Assembly: GCF_007833165.1 (NCBI RefSeq)
Contig: NZ_VOBQ01000002.1
Span: 186,001-250,000, forward strand
Direction: 5' to 3'
From: Caenimonas sedimenti
GTDB taxonomy: Bacteria; Pseudomonadota; Gammaproteobacteria; Burkholderiales; Burkholderiaceae_C
Length of the DNA stretch: 64,000 bases
In this document: in pieces, positions 32,685 to 42,238 of the stretch
How positions within the stretch are numbered: the stretch's first letter is position 1
How the letters are laid out: each line of letters begins with the position of its first letter
Notes under the pieces: model-generated
The model's database searches: none
What the model was told of the DNA's origin: nothing
Seen by the model: the letters and a program-made list of their open reading frames with translations, nothing else
Position numbers and translations under genes: made by a program

Positions 32685-33925
32685 TCCGGCCGCTCTATTC
32701 CCTGGTCCTGATCGGAGCGCAACCCCTGCTGCGGCGCAAGCTGCGGCGGCGCGGCGTGTCCGAGCCAGGCTACCTGGAGCATGTGGAGGAACGGTTCGGG
32801 CGCTATGAGCAGGCCACGGAGCCGGGGCGGTTGTGGATCCACGCGGTGTCGCTCGGGGAAACGCGCGCGGCCGGCATCCTCCTGAAGGCATTGCGGGAAG
32901 TGGATCCGGGGTTGCGCATCCTGCTGACCCACGGCACGGCCACGGGACGCGCGGAAGGCGCCAGGCTGCTGCGCAAAGGCGATGCGCAGGCTTGGCTGCC
33001 GTGGGACACGCCGCAGGCCGTGCGCGGGTTCCTCGAACATTTCAAGCCGGCGGCCGGCGTGTTGATGGAGACCGAGGTGTGGCCGAACCTCACGGCGGCC
33101 TGCCACGGGCGCGGCATTCCCCTGGCGCTGGCGAATGCCCGGCTGAGCGAGAAGTCGCTGGTGCAGGCGCGGCGGCTGTCCGGGCTTTCACGTCCCGCCT
33201 ATGGCGCCCTGGCGGCCGTTTGGGCGCAGACGGAAACGGATGCCCGGCGGCTGGCCGAGGCAGGGGCCACGGTGAAGGGTGTGTACGGCAATCTGAAGTT
33301 CGATGCGGCGCCGGACGCGGGGCAGCTTGCGCGTGGGCGTGGGTGGCGCGCGGCGCTGCAACGGCCGATCGTCATGTTCGCGAGTTCGCGTGAAGGCGAG
33401 GAGGCGGAGTTCCTGCGTGCGATTGCCGGCAAGCGTGACGTGCAGTGGCTGATCGTGCCGCGCCATCCGCAGCGCTTCGACGAGGTGGCGGCGCTGGTGT
33501 CGGATGCGGGGGTGACGGTGTCCCGGCGCAGTGCCTGGGGTGAAGGTCCGGCGGCGGCCGATGTCTGGATCGGTGATTCGCTGGGCGAGATGGCGCTGTA
33601 CTACGGTCTGGCCGACGTCGCGCTGCTGGGCGGCAGCTTCGCGCCCCTGGGCGGACAGAACCTGATCGAGGCGGCGGCATGTGGGTGCCCTGTCGTGATG
33701 GGGCCGCATACGTTCAACTTTGCCGAGGCCGCGGAGCTGGCGGAGGAGGCGGGGGCGGCGAAGCGCGTCACAGCCATGGAAGAGGGGCTGCGTGCGGCAG
33801 TGGAGATGGCGGCCGATGGGGGTCTGCGCGCCGCCGCGTCCGAAGCCGGGTTGGCCTTCGCTTCGGCGCATCGGGGCGCTGCGCACATGACGGCCAAAGC
33901 CGTGGCCGAACTGCTGGCGCGCTGA
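32681..33925 (+). CDS. waaA: Kdo transferase
   Basis: A 414-residue membrane-associated GT30 enzyme that transfers Kdo to lipid IVA. The N-terminal membrane anchor precedes IHAVSLGETRAA, which carries the catalytic Glu. The C-domain has SLGEMALYYGLADVALLGGSFAPLGGQNLIEAAACGCPVVMGPHTFNF, diagnostic of WaaA. Together with waaC and the mutase it supplies the LPS inner core. It is convergent with the tolC-type gene. Confidence 0.93.
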   Translation: MIRPLYSLVLIGAQPLLRRKLRRRGVSEPGYLEHVEERFGRYEQATEPGRLWIHAVSLGETRAAGILLKALREVDPGLRILLTHGTATGRAEGARLLRKGDAQAWLPWDTPQAVRGFLEHFKPAAGVLMETEVWPNLTAACHGRGIPLALANARLSEKSLVQARRLSGLSRPAYGALAAVWAQTETDARRLAEAGATVKGVYGNLKFDAAPDAGQLARGRGWRAALQRPIVMFASSREGEEAEFLRAIAGKRDVQWLIVPRHPQRFDEVAALVSDAGVTVSRRSAWGEGPAAADVWIGDSLGEMALYYGLADVALLGGSFAPLGGQNLIEAAACGCPVVMGPHTFNFAEAAELAEEAGAAKRVTAMEEGLRAAVEMAADGGLRAAASEAGLAFASAHRGAAHMTAKAVAELLAR

Positions 33926-33966
33926 AATTCAGTGCCGGATCAAGTCCGCAATGACAGGCACGCGAA

Positions 33967-35289
33967 CTACGGCGTCAGCAAGGTATTCAATCGCGCCAGA
34001 TCTTCCACCTGCAGCGTGCCGTTCGCCTGCCGCAGCCGAAGGTGCCCGAGCAGCACGTTGTAGCGCGCCTGCGCCAGGTCGCGCTTGGTCTGGAACAGCT
34101 GGCTTTGCGCGTTCAGGACGTCGATGTTGATGCGCACACCGACCTGGTAACCCAGGCGGTTGGCATCCAGCGCGCTTTGGCTGGAGGCCTCTGCCGCCTC
34201 GAGCGCGCGGATCTGGCCTTGGCCGGACACGACGCCAAAGAAGGCCGTGCGCACGGCCTGCGAGACAGAGCGGCGCGTGGCGTCGAGGTCGGCCTTCGCC
34301 TTCTCCTCGAGGGACAGCGTCTCGCGGATCCGGTTCTGGGTGGCGAAGCCGGCGAAGAGCGGAAGGTTGAAAGCCACGCCGAGGTTGCCGCTCTTGGGCC
34401 TGGAGTCCAGCGGCGACGCGGCGCTTCCGTTGAGGTTGCGCGTCAGCCCGTAGCTGGCCGTCAGGTCCACCGTGGGCTTGTGTCCGGCCTTGGCCTTCTC
34501 GGTTTCCAGCTCGGCGATCTCCACGGCTGTCTTGGCCTGCAGGATCGACGGGCTGCTCGACTCGGCCTGGACCACCCAGGCCTCCGCATCCGGCGGTTGC
34601 GGCGCCGGCACGTTCAATGGCGTCGCCAGGGAGTTCGCTTGCGTGTTGTCGCGACCCACGACGGTGTCGAGCGCGAGACGCTTCACGCGCAAGTCGTTCT
34701 CGGCAGTGATCTCCTGCGCCAGCACCAGGTCGTAGCGCGCCTGCGCTTCACGGGTGTCGGTGATGGTCGAGGTGCCGACCTCGAAGTTGCGCTTGGCCGA
34801 GGCCAGCTGCTCGGCCACGGCGGCCTTTTGGGCACGGACGAAAGCCAGCGTGTCCTGCGCTGCGAGCACGTCGAAGTAGGCCTGGCTCACCCGGATGATG
34901 AGGTCCTGGCCGGCGGCGGTGAGCTGGAACTCCGCCAGTTGCAGCTGGCGCAAGCCCTGGCGGTAGTTGGCCAGGTTGGCCGGCCGGTACAGCGGTTGCG
35001 ACGCGCTGACGGTCGCATTCTGCGTCGTGAAGTTGCGGTCCGTGGCGGGATTGTTGTTCTCGAACGCGCTGCGGGTGACACCGCCGGAAAGGCCGGCGGT
35101 GGGCAGGATGTTGGCCCTGGCCTGCTCGGCGCGGGCGATGTTCGCGTCGTACTGCGCTTTGGCCGACTGCCAACTCGCGTCATGGACGCGCGCCGCCTCG
35201 TAAAGCGCCAACAGGCTTTCCGCGCGCGCCGGCGCCGCCAGGACCAGGCTCAAAGCCGCCGCCAGGGGAAGTAGCCGCATCGAGATCAT
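33967..35289 (-). CDS. TolC-family outer membrane efflux channel
   Basis: A 440-residue precursor with a signal peptide (MISMRLLPLAAALSLVLAAPARA). Two OEP repeats have the long coiled-coil helices of TolC (for example ETEKAKAGHKPTVDLTASYGL; DANRLGYQVGVRINIDVLNAQSQLFQTKRDLAQARYN). The start is ATG 35289, 8 bases after AAGGAC. It is the last gene of an operon with an RND pump and its adaptor, so it provides the outer-membrane exit. Confidence 0.92.
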   Translation of the reverse strand: MISMRLLPLAAALSLVLAAPARAESLLALYEAARVHDASWQSAKAQYDANIARAEQARANILPTAGLSGGVTRSAFENNNPATDRNFTTQNATVSASQPLYRPANLANYRQGLRQLQLAEFQLTAAGQDLIIRVSQAYFDVLAAQDTLAFVRAQKAAVAEQLASAKRNFEVGTSTITDTREAQARYDLVLAQEITAENDLRVKRLALDTVVGRDNTQANSLATPLNVPAPQPPDAEAWVVQAESSSPSILQAKTAVEIAELETEKAKAGHKPTVDLTASYGLTRNLNGSAASPLDSRPKSGNLGVAFNLPLFAGFATQNRIRETLSLEEKAKADLDATRRSVSQAVRTAFFGVVSGQGQIRALEAAEASSQSALDANRLGYQVGVRINIDVLNAQSQLFQTKRDLAQARYNVLLGHLRLRQANGTLQVEDLARLNTLLTP

Positions 35290-35326
35290 TGAATCCGTCC
35301 TTGTTGCTGTTCGTTCGTTGTGCGCA

Positions 35327-35662
35327 TCAATACCTCGGCACCGCCGGGTCGCGTTCCTGCGACCACGCATCGATGCCGCCGGCGATGTTGGCCAGTTGCG
35401 TGAAGCCCTGCTGCGCCAGAAACATCGCCACGCGCTGGCTGCGCGCGCCGTGGTGGCACAGCACCGCCGTCGGCCGTTCGGGGTCGAGCTGCGCCATGCT
35501 GCCCTGCAGCTGGCTCATGGGAATCGTCACGAGCTCGAAATCCTGCGGCTGGACGCTGGCGGTCTGCACTTCCCAGGCCTCGCGCACGTCCAGCACCACG
35601 GCGGATGCGGGCTGGGCCTGCAACCAGGCGTCGAGTTCGGCGGGGCGCACCTGCGGGATCAT
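35327..35662 (-). CDS. Rhodanese-like sulfurtransferase
   Basis: A 111-residue single rhodanese domain with the active-site loop VLCHHGARS (Cys-H-H-G-x-R) and the start VRPAELDAWL. It could transfer sulfane sulfur to a thiol acceptor. The start is ATG 35662, 8 bp after the methyltransferase stop. Rhodanese and methyltransferase genes inside the efflux operon are recurrent in Burkholderiales ahead of tolC, but their link to efflux is unclear. Confidence 0.88.
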   Translation of the reverse strand: MIPQVRPAELDAWLQAQPASAVVLDVREAWEVQTASVQPQDFELVTIPMSQLQGSMAQLDPERPTAVLCHHGARSQRVAMFLAQQGFTQLANIAGGIDAWSQERDPAVPRY

Positions 35663-35670
35663 GGCTGGCG

Positions 35671-36384
35671 TCAGAAGTGGAAGCGTGATGGTTCGGCGAA
35701 ATTGGCGAGCCGGGGGGCGACCGTGTCCCACGGCTGGGTGGTCGTGTAGCCCGTCTCGCTGTCGCGCCGGACGAACGTGGCGCGCATGACCGGCTCCATG
35801 CCGACCACCGCCGCCAGCCGGCCGCCCACTTTCAGCTGCGCCAGCAGCGCGGGCGGGATTTCCGCCACCGATCCGCTCAGCACGATCACGTCGAACGGAC
35901 CCTCGGCCGCGAGACCCTTGGCGCCATCCGCTTCGCGCACCTCTGCGTTGCCGATGCCGGCCTGCTGCAGGTTGGCGCGGGCCATCTCCACCAGCCGGGG
36001 CTCGAGCTCCAGGGTGATCACGCGCTGCGCGCGCCGGGCCAGCAGGGCGGCCATGTAGCCGGAGCCGGCGCCGATTTCCAGCACCTTGTCGGTGGGCTTC
36101 AGCGCGACGTCCTGCAGCATGCGGGCCTCGACCTTGGGTGCGAGCATGCAGTGGCCGCGGCGCATGGCGTCCTCGCTGCTGCCCAGCAAGGGGATCTCCA
36201 TGTCGACGAAGGCGAGCGCCTTGTGGGCGAGCGGCACGAAATCTTCACGCTTCACCTGCGAGAGCAGGGCCAGGATGTCGAGGTCGAGCACGTCCCAGGG
36301 GCGGATCTGCTGCTCGATCATGTGGAAGCGCGCGCGTTCGAGGTCGGCGGGGGCGGTCATGGGGGCTTTCTCCGGGGCGGTCAT
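35671..36384 (-). CDS. Protein-L-isoaspartate O-methyltransferase family
   Basis: A 237-residue SAM-dependent methyltransferase. The SAM motif is VLEIGAGSGYMAALLARRA, and RVITLELEPRLVEMARANL follows, as in Pcm. The N-terminal MIEQQIRPWDVLD and LLGSSEDAMRRGHCMLAP segments are typical of the beta-proteobacterial Pcm-like branch. That branch differs from canonical Pcm in the substrate loop, so the true substrate is uncertain. The ATG at 36384 shares a base with the RND stop (TGATG). A second in-frame Met lies eight codons later. Confidence 0.82.
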   Translation of the reverse strand: MTAPEKAPMTAPADLERARFHMIEQQIRPWDVLDLDILALLSQVKREDFVPLAHKALAFVDMEIPLLGSSEDAMRRGHCMLAPKVEARMLQDVALKPTDKVLEIGAGSGYMAALLARRAQRVITLELEPRLVEMARANLQQAGIGNAEVREADGAKGLAAEGPFDVIVLSGSVAEIPPALLAQLKVGGRLAAVVGMEPVMRATFVRRDSETGYTTTQPWDTVAPRLANFAEPSRFHF

Positions 36385-39300
36385 CAGGACAAACCGTCCA
36401 TTTTAGAAGCGGCGACCGGCTCGGCCCCCGCGCCGCCGCCCGCGGGCCGGCGGCCGCGGCGCAGCCACTGGGCGAAATCATCCAGGTAGCAGTAGACGAC
36501 GGGCACCACCACGAGCGTGAGCAGCGACGACGTGATGACCCCGCCGATGACCGCCTGGCCCATGGGCGCGCGCTGTTCGGAGCCTTCGGTGAGCGCGAAG
36601 GCCAGCGGCACCATGCCGAAGATCATGGCCAGCGTGGTCATCAGGATGGGGCGCAGCCGCACCTTGGCGGCGAGCAGCAACGCCTCGGCCCGCTGCATGC
36701 CTTGCTCACGCATGCGGATGGCGAAGTCGACCAGCAGGATGGCGTTCTTGGTCACCAGCCCCATCAGCATCACAACGCCGATCACGGAGAACATCGATAG
36801 CGTCGAGCGGAACATCATCAAGGCCAGCACGACGCCGATCAGCGTGAGCGGCAGCGACGTCATCAGCGCCAGCGGCTGCAGGAAGCTCTTGAACTGGCTG
36901 GCCAGGATCATGTAGATGAAGATCACCGCCATGGCCAGCGCCGACACGGCGTAGCCGAACGACTCGCGCATGTTCTTGGTGGAGCCGCCGAACTGGTAGC
37001 GGTAGCCGGGCGGGAACTGGATGCCGTCGAGCGAGGTGCGGATGTCGCCGGAGACGTCGCCCGCGGCGCGGCCGAAGGCGTTGGCGTTGATCGCCACCTC
37101 ACGCGTCAGGTCGCGCCGGTTGATCTGGTTGGGGCCGGTGCCCTCGCTGATGCGCGCCACCTGGTTCAGGCGCACGACGCGCGTGCTGCCATCGGCGTTC
37201 GTGCCGGTGGTGAACGGCACACGCTCCAGGTCGCCGGGCGTGGTGCGGGCCTCGGGCGCGAGACGCACGTTCACGTCGTAAGTCTGGTCGTCCGGGGCAC
37301 GCCAGTTGCCGACGGTCTGGCCGGCCACCAGCGTGCGCAGGGAGCCGGCGATCTGCGCCACCGTCAGGCCCAGGTCCGACGCCGCGTCGCGGTTCACGTC
37401 GATGTCGATCGTGGGCTTGTCGGGTTTGACGCTGGAGTCGAGGTCGACGAGCCCGGGAATGGTCCGCACGCGCTCCACGACCAGGCGCGACAAGCGTTCG
37501 AGCTCCTTCAGGTCCGGCCCTTGCAGCGAGAACTCGATCTGCTTGTTGCCACCCACCGCGTCCAGCAGGCCGGCGTGCGTGACGGTGATGCCCGGCACCT
37601 GCTTCAGACGCTCACGCAGCACGCCGGACATCTGGTCGGCGCTTCGGTCACGCTCCTTGCGGTCCACGAGGCGGACGTAGATGTTCGCGTAGATCTTGCC
37701 CTGGGCGTTGCCGGTGTTGATGGTGGCGACGGTGTAGCGCACCTCGCGGAACTCCCGCACGATCGCTTCCACCTGCTTGGCCTTGCTCTCCGTGAGCTCC
37801 AGCGCGGAGCCGACCGGCGTGTAGAAGGTGATGCTGGTCTCGGAGAAGTCGGCCTTGGGCACGAATTCCGTGCCCAGCAACGGCACCATGAACACGCTGG
37901 TGATGAAGATGGCGATGGAGCCCAGCACCGTCGCGAGCTTGTGGGCCAGGGACCAGCGCAGGATGGACTGGTAGCCCTCGGCCAGCCGGTCGGTGGACCG
38001 GTCGAACCAGCCGGTCACGCGGCCGATGGTCTTGTCGTAGAACGTGGGGTTGACCGGCGTCTTGCCATGCGCGTCGATCGCGGGGTCGTGCCAGACCGAG
38101 GACAGCATCGGGTCGAGCGTGAAACTAACGAACATCGAGATCATCACCGCGGCCACGATGGTCACGCCGAACTCGTGGAAGAACTTGCCGATGATGCCGC
38201 CCATGAAGCCGATGGGCAGGAACACCGCGACGATCGAGAAGGTGGTGGCCAGCACGGCCAGGCCGATCTCCTGCGTGCCGTCCATCGACGCCTGGTACGG
38301 CGTCTTGCCCATCTGCACATGGCGCACGATGTTCTCGCGCACCACGATCGCGTCGTCGATCAGCAGGCCCACGCACAGCGACAGCGCCATCAGCGTGATC
38401 ATGTTGATCGTGAAGCCGAAGGCGTACATGAAGAGGAAGGTGCCGATCAGCGCGATGGGCAGCGTGAGCCCCGTGATGACGGTGGAGCGCCAGGAGTTCA
38501 GGAACAGGAAGACGATCAGCACCGTGAGGATGGCGCCTTCGATCAAGGTGCGCTGGACGTTGGCGACCGACACGCGGATCGGGCGGGATGCGTCCGTCAC
38601 CGGCTCGAGCCGGACACCGGGCGGCAGTTGCGCCTTCATCTCGTCGAGGGTCGCCTTCAGGCCGTCGACGACGCCGATCGTGTTCTCGTCCTGCGACTTC
38701 TGCACCGTCAGCAGCAGCGTGCGCTCGCCGTTGTAGAGGGCGAGGCTCTCGACTTCCTGGGCGCCGTCGCTCACTCGCGCAACCTGGTTCACGCGCACCG
38801 GTGCGTTGTTCTTGCGCGTGATGATGATGTTGCCGAAGTCCTCGGGACGCTGCATGCGCGCGTCGATCTGCACGACGCGATCCTGCGCCAGCGAGCGGAT
38901 GGCGCCCACCGGCAGGTCCTGGTTTTCGTTGCGCACGGCGGCGACGACCTGGTCGGCCGTGATGCCGAGCGCTTCCATCGCCGCCGCGTTCAGGTAGACG
39001 TTGATCTCGCGCTTGGTGCCACCCACGAGCGTGACCGAGCCGACGCCCCGCACGTTCTCCAGGCGCTTCTTCAGCACCTGGTCGGACCAGTTCGTGAGTT
39101 CGACGGCGCTCATGCCACGCGCACCCTTGGCCGTGTCGGGCAGCACGGCCACCGACCAGATGGCACGGCTCGCCGGGTCGAAGCGCAGGACGCGCGGCTC
39201 CTTCACCTCCGTGCGGAAGATGGGTCGCACGGCCGCCACCTTCTCGCGCACATCCTCCGCCGCCTTGCGGCCGTCGATGTGCAGCTGGAACTCGATGATG

Positions 39301-39572
39301 ACGACGGCCTGGCCCTCATAGCTGCGCGAGGTGAGGGCGTTGATGCCGGCGATGGAGTTGACCGACTCTTCCAGCTTCTTGGTGACCTCGCTCTCGACGA
39401 TCTCGGGCGAGGCGCCGGGATACTCCGCCGTCACCACGACCACCGGGAAGTCGATGTTCGGGAACTGGTCGACCTTGAGGCGCTGCCATGAGAACAGGCC
39501 GAGCACGACGATGGCGAGCATCACCATCGTGGCGAACACCGGATTCTTCAGGCTGACGCGGGTGAACCACAT
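36384..39572 (-). CDS. RND multidrug efflux pump, inner-membrane component
   Basis: A 1062-residue HAE1-type RND transporter with 12 transmembrane helices and two large periplasmic loops. The N-terminus (FTRVSLKNPVFATMVMLAIVVLGLFS) is typical, as are the conserved SLCVGLLIDDAIVVREN (helix 4 Asp-Asp) and VMLMGLVTKNAILLVDFA blocks. It is proton-driven and probably exports drugs or toxic organics. It works with the adaptor encoded 1 bp upstream and the TolC protein at the operon end. It is likely repressed by the adjacent TetR protein. Confidence 0.95.
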   Translation of the reverse strand: MWFTRVSLKNPVFATMVMLAIVVLGLFSWQRLKVDQFPNIDFPVVVVTAEYPGASPEIVESEVTKKLEESVNSIAGINALTSRSYEGQAVVIIEFQLHIDGRKAAEDVREKVAAVRPIFRTEVKEPRVLRFDPASRAIWSVAVLPDTAKGARGMSAVELTNWSDQVLKKRLENVRGVGSVTLVGGTKREINVYLNAAAMEALGITADQVVAAVRNENQDLPVGAIRSLAQDRVVQIDARMQRPEDFGNIIITRKNNAPVRVNQVARVSDGAQEVESLALYNGERTLLLTVQKSQDENTIGVVDGLKATLDEMKAQLPPGVRLEPVTDASRPIRVSVANVQRTLIEGAILTVLIVFLFLNSWRSTVITGLTLPIALIGTFLFMYAFGFTINMITLMALSLCVGLLIDDAIVVRENIVRHVQMGKTPYQASMDGTQEIGLAVLATTFSIVAVFLPIGFMGGIIGKFFHEFGVTIVAAVMISMFVSFTLDPMLSSVWHDPAIDAHGKTPVNPTFYDKTIGRVTGWFDRSTDRLAEGYQSILRWSLAHKLATVLGSIAIFITSVFMVPLLGTEFVPKADFSETSITFYTPVGSALELTESKAKQVEAIVREFREVRYTVATINTGNAQGKIYANIYVRLVDRKERDRSADQMSGVLRERLKQVPGITVTHAGLLDAVGGNKQIEFSLQGPDLKELERLSRLVVERVRTIPGLVDLDSSVKPDKPTIDIDVNRDAASDLGLTVAQIAGSLRTLVAGQTVGNWRAPDDQTYDVNVRLAPEARTTPGDLERVPFTTGTNADGSTRVVRLNQVARISEGTGPNQINRRDLTREVAINANAFGRAAGDVSGDIRTSLDGIQFPPGYRYQFGGSTKNMRESFGYAVSALAMAVIFIYMILASQFKSFLQPLALMTSLPLTLIGVVLALMMFRSTLSMFSVIGVVMLMGLVTKNAILLVDFAIRMREQGMQRAEALLLAAKVRLRPILMTTLAMIFGMVPLAFALTEGSEQRAPMGQAVIGGVITSSLLTLVVVPVVYCYLDDFAQWLRRGRRPAGGGAGAEPVAASKMDGLS

Positions 39573-39573
39573 G

Positions 39574-40731
39574 TCAGGGCTTCGGAGCTGTCTTGCTCAT
39601 GGGGGCTTCGCCGGTGAACTTCACCAGCGTGCCTTCACGCAGCGGCCCCACATGCCCCTTGATCACCGTTGCCCCGGCAGGCAAGCCGTTGACCGCAACC
39701 CAGCTCTCCTTGCCCGCCTCGCCCCGCACACCGGGCTCCACCGTGCGGTGCACGACCTTGTTGCCCTCGACCAGCTGCACGTAGGGCATGGGCTTGTCGG
39801 TGCGCACCGCCGCGAGCGGCACGGCCAGCGTCGACGCGCGGCCGGTGGCCAACGTCCCCTGCGCGAACAGGCCCTGCCGCAGGCCGGTGGCATCCGCCAC
39901 GGCCAGGTAGGCCAGAACGCCGCGGCTGCCGGCTTGCGCGCTCGGGTTGATGCGCACCACCTTGGCCAGCACGGGCCGGCCGCTGCCTTCGATCTGCAGC
40001 GTGGCTTCCTGCCCGACCCGGACCTCGATGGAATCGGCGGGTGCCAGCGTGGCTTCCACTTCCAGCCGGCCGAGGTCCACGATTTCGAGCACGCGGCCGT
40101 CGATCGCCACGCGTTCGCCCGGTTGCGCGAGCCGCTGCGACACCACGCCGGAGATGGGGGCGCGCAGCACGGCGTCGTCGAGGCCCTTGCGCGCCACGTC
40201 CACCGCCGCCATCGCCGCCTGGTGGTTGGCCTCAGCCGCGGCGAGGTTGTTCCGGGACGTGTCGAGCGAAGTCTGCGAGATGAAGCCCTGGTCCACCAAG
40301 GCCTTGTTGTTGGTCCACTGCCGCTGGGCGATCTCGATCTGCGCCTTGGCGGAGCCGGCCTGCTCCTCGGCCTGCTTCAGCCGCGCGCGGGCCTCGGTCG
40401 GGTCCACGCGGGCCACGACCTGGCCGGCTTGTACGGCATCGCCTTCGCGCAGCGTGAGGCCCTGGAGTTCGCCCGCGATGCGAGCCTTCACAAGCGCCGA
40501 ACTGACGGCCTTGAGGGAGCCGGAGATGGGCAGGCCGCGCTGCAGCTCGCGCAGTTCGGCCTTCACGACGTCGCTGGCGGCGAGCTCGGCGACGCTCTGC
40601 GCCTTGGCGCTGGACGTCTCGGCCAGCGCGGCCTGCTGGGCCTTGCGGGCGCCGAGCGCGCGCAGGACGCCGCCGGCAACCAGCAGCAGGGCGAGCGCGA
40701 GCACCAGCCATTTCCAGGGAATCTTCTTCAT
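39574..40731 (-). CDS. RND efflux periplasmic adaptor (MFP)
   Basis: A 385-residue membrane-fusion protein. The N-terminal signal/anchor ([18 protein letters not shown]) is followed by a barrel-sandwich lipoyl half, an alpha-hairpin ([23 protein letters not shown]...[10 protein letters not shown]), the second lipoyl half ([18 protein letters not shown]), a beta-barrel and a membrane-proximal domain. It links the RND pump to the TolC channel. The ATG at 40731 overlaps the tetR stop (ATGA). Confidence 0.93.
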   Translation of the reverse strand: MKKIPWKWLVLALALLLVAGGVLRALGARKAQQAALAETSSAKAQSVAELAASDVVKAELRELQRGLPISGSLKAVSSALVKARIAGELQGLTLREGDAVQAGQVVARVDPTEARARLKQAEEQAGSAKAQIEIAQRQWTNNKALVDQGFISQTSLDTSRNNLAAAEANHQAAMAAVDVARKGLDDAVLRAPISGVVSQRLAQPGERVAIDGRVLEIVDLGRLEVEATLAPADSIEVRVGQEATLQIEGSGRPVLAKVVRINPSAQAGSRGVLAYLAVADATGLRQGLFAQGTLATGRASTLAVPLAAVRTDKPMPYVQLVEGNKVVHRTVEPGVRGEAGKESWVAVNGLPAGATVIKGHVGPLREGTLVKFTGEAPMSKTAPKP

Positions 40732-41408
40732 GCGGGCTGGTCCTCCGGTCGCACGCACAGGCCCCGCAGCAACGTTTCCACCTGCGAGGTGACGTAGCGT
40801 TCGGGATCCAGCGGGTAGTCCTGCGGCGCGCAGGCACCGAGCGAGTGCTTCATCATGATGAGGAAGATCATCGGCGCGGTGACGCTGAAGGTGGCGTATT
40901 CCATGTCCAGCGCGCGGAACTCGCCACTGTCCACGCCGCGCTGGAGGATGCGCCGCACGAGCTCCGTGCCGGGGCGGATCACTTCCTGCTGGTAGAAGGC
41001 CGCGATGTCGGGGAAGTTGCGCGCTTCGCTGATGATCAGCTTGGTGATGCCCGAGGCGCGGGTCGCGCCGATGCGTTCCCACCAGACGCGCATGCAGTAG
41101 CGCAGCATGTCGGCGGTGGTGCCCTCGAAAGCCTCGAATTCGGCGTTCCACTCGGCGAAGCGGCCGGAGATGTTCTCGCGCACCACCGCCTTGAACAACT
41201 CTTCCTTGCTGGGGAAGTAGAGAAAAAGCGTGCCTTTGGAAACGCCGGCGCGTGCCGCGACCTCTTCGGCGCGGGTGGCGGCGAAGCCCTTCTCGACGAA
41301 CAGGTCCAGGGCCGCGTCCAGCAGCTCGCCGGGCCGGGCCTCCTTGCGGCGTTCGCGTTTGGCCTGGCCCTCGTCGGACCGTTCGCCCATCAATTTGCTG
41401 AGCGACAT
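40728..41408 (-). CDS. TetR-family repressor of the RND operon
   Basis: A 226-residue regulator with a TetR helix-turn-helix ([27 protein letters not shown], about 45-71). The C-terminal domain ([12 protein letters not shown]...[19 protein letters not shown]) matches the C-terminal families found with AcrAB-type pumps. It is the first gene of the efflux operon and overlaps the adaptor gene. A 14-bp imperfect palindrome 22 bp before its ATG is its likely operator, giving autoregulation. Confidence 0.92.
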   Translation of the reverse strand: MSLSKLMGERSDEGQAKRERRKEARPGELLDAALDLFVEKGFAATRAEEVAARAGVSKGTLFLYFPSKEELFKAVVRENISGRFAEWNAEFEAFEGTTADMLRYCMRVWWERIGATRASGITKLIISEARNFPDIAAFYQQEVIRPGTELVRRILQRGVDSGEFRALDMEYATFSVTAPMIFLIMMKHSLGACAPQDYPLDPERYVTSQVETLLRGLCVRPEDQPA

Positions 41409-41429
41409 GGAGACGCTTCTACCTTAATG

Positions 41430-41443
41430 ACTGACTGGTTAGT
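41430..41443 (-). promoter_or_regulatory. Palindromic operator upstream of the tetR-RND operon
   Basis: ACTGACTGGTTAGT is an imperfect inverted repeat (ACTGAC paired with GTTAGT, one mismatch). Two or three more symmetric bases lie outside it (AAT on the left, ATG on the right). TAGT/ACTAAC-type palindromes of this kind are common operators for TetR regulators of RND pumps. It overlaps where the promoter for the leftward operon should lie. Confidence 0.65.
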
Positions 41444-41473
41444 AATGTAGCTTTGCGGCCGGAATCCGTCAAC

Positions 41474-42238
41474 TCATCGGGGCGCAGCGAGCTTCATCCC
41501 GAGCCATTCCCGGAGTGCCATGCGGGAAGTGCCGAGGCCGTGAACCGAGGGCAGCCACTCCATCAAGGGGCGCTCCTGCCATCGTGGGAAGCCGGTCGGG
41601 GCCATCACGACGTCGAAGCCCTGGGCGCGGAAGTGCGCCACGGAGCGCGGCATGTGCCAGCTGTCCGTCACCAGCGCGATGCGGTGGATGCCTTCCGGAC
41701 GCAGCAAGGCCGCGGTGCGTTCCGCGTTTTCGGCGGTGTCGCGCGAGCGGTCGTCGACCCAGCGCAGCTCGCGGCCGAAATCCTGCCGGGCCACCCGGCG
41801 GGCGACCGTGCCCTCGGGTGTCGTCGGAGTTCCGGTCGCGCTCCAGCCGACGCCGCCGGAGAAAGCCACCGGCAAGCCCGTCCGCTTGGCCAGCCAAAGG
41901 CCATAGCGCAACCGGGCCAAGGTACCGCCGGCGGGCTGGGCTTCGCCGTACTCGGGCGCGACCGCCTGCACGCCACCGCCCAGCACGACGATCGCCTGCA
42001 CACCTTTCAGCTGGTCCTGACGGACCGGGTCCGGCAGTGGAAGCAGGGCGTGCACCAGAATCAGGGCGACCGCGTTGGTGCTGAGCGCGAGCGCCACCAG
42101 CACGCCGGTGAACGCGACGGCGGTGCCGGCGCGGTGCCAGCGCAGCATCAGCAGCAGGCCCAGCAGCGCCAGCAGCAGCGGGCCGGCCGGCGGCAGGACC
42201 AGCGTCGACAGGATGGACTTGAACTCCGCCGCCTGCAT
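41474..42238 (-). CDS. YdcF/DUF218 family membrane protein, copy 2
   Basis: A 254-residue protein with two N-terminal transmembrane segments and a DUF218 domain. The domain has VQAIVVLGGGVQ, DDRSRDTAENAERTAALL and IALVTDSWHMPRSVAHFRAQGF. The His in TDSWHMPRS and the Asp/Glu cluster form the presumed active or binding site. ElyC-type members act on envelope polysaccharide metabolism. It begins directly after the stop of a close paralogue, so the two form a tandem duplication. Confidence 0.88.
   Translation of the reverse strand: MQAAEFKSILSTLVLPPAGPLLLALLGLLLMLRWHRAGTAVAFTGVLVALALSTNAVALILVHALLPLPDPVRQDQLKGVQAIVVLGGGVQAVAPEYGEAQPAGGTLARLRYGLWLAKRTGLPVAFSGGVGWSATGTPTTPEGTVARRVARQDFGRELRWVDDRSRDTAENAERTAALLRPEGIHRIALVTDSWHMPRSVAHFRAQGFDVVMAPTGFPRWQERPLMEWLPSVHGLGTSRMALREWLGMKLAAPR

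Noticed and set aside
33926..33966. Terminator between waaA and the tolC-type gene
   Set aside because: Only a 5-bp GTGCC/GGCAC pairing with a long loop and no T-run is seen.
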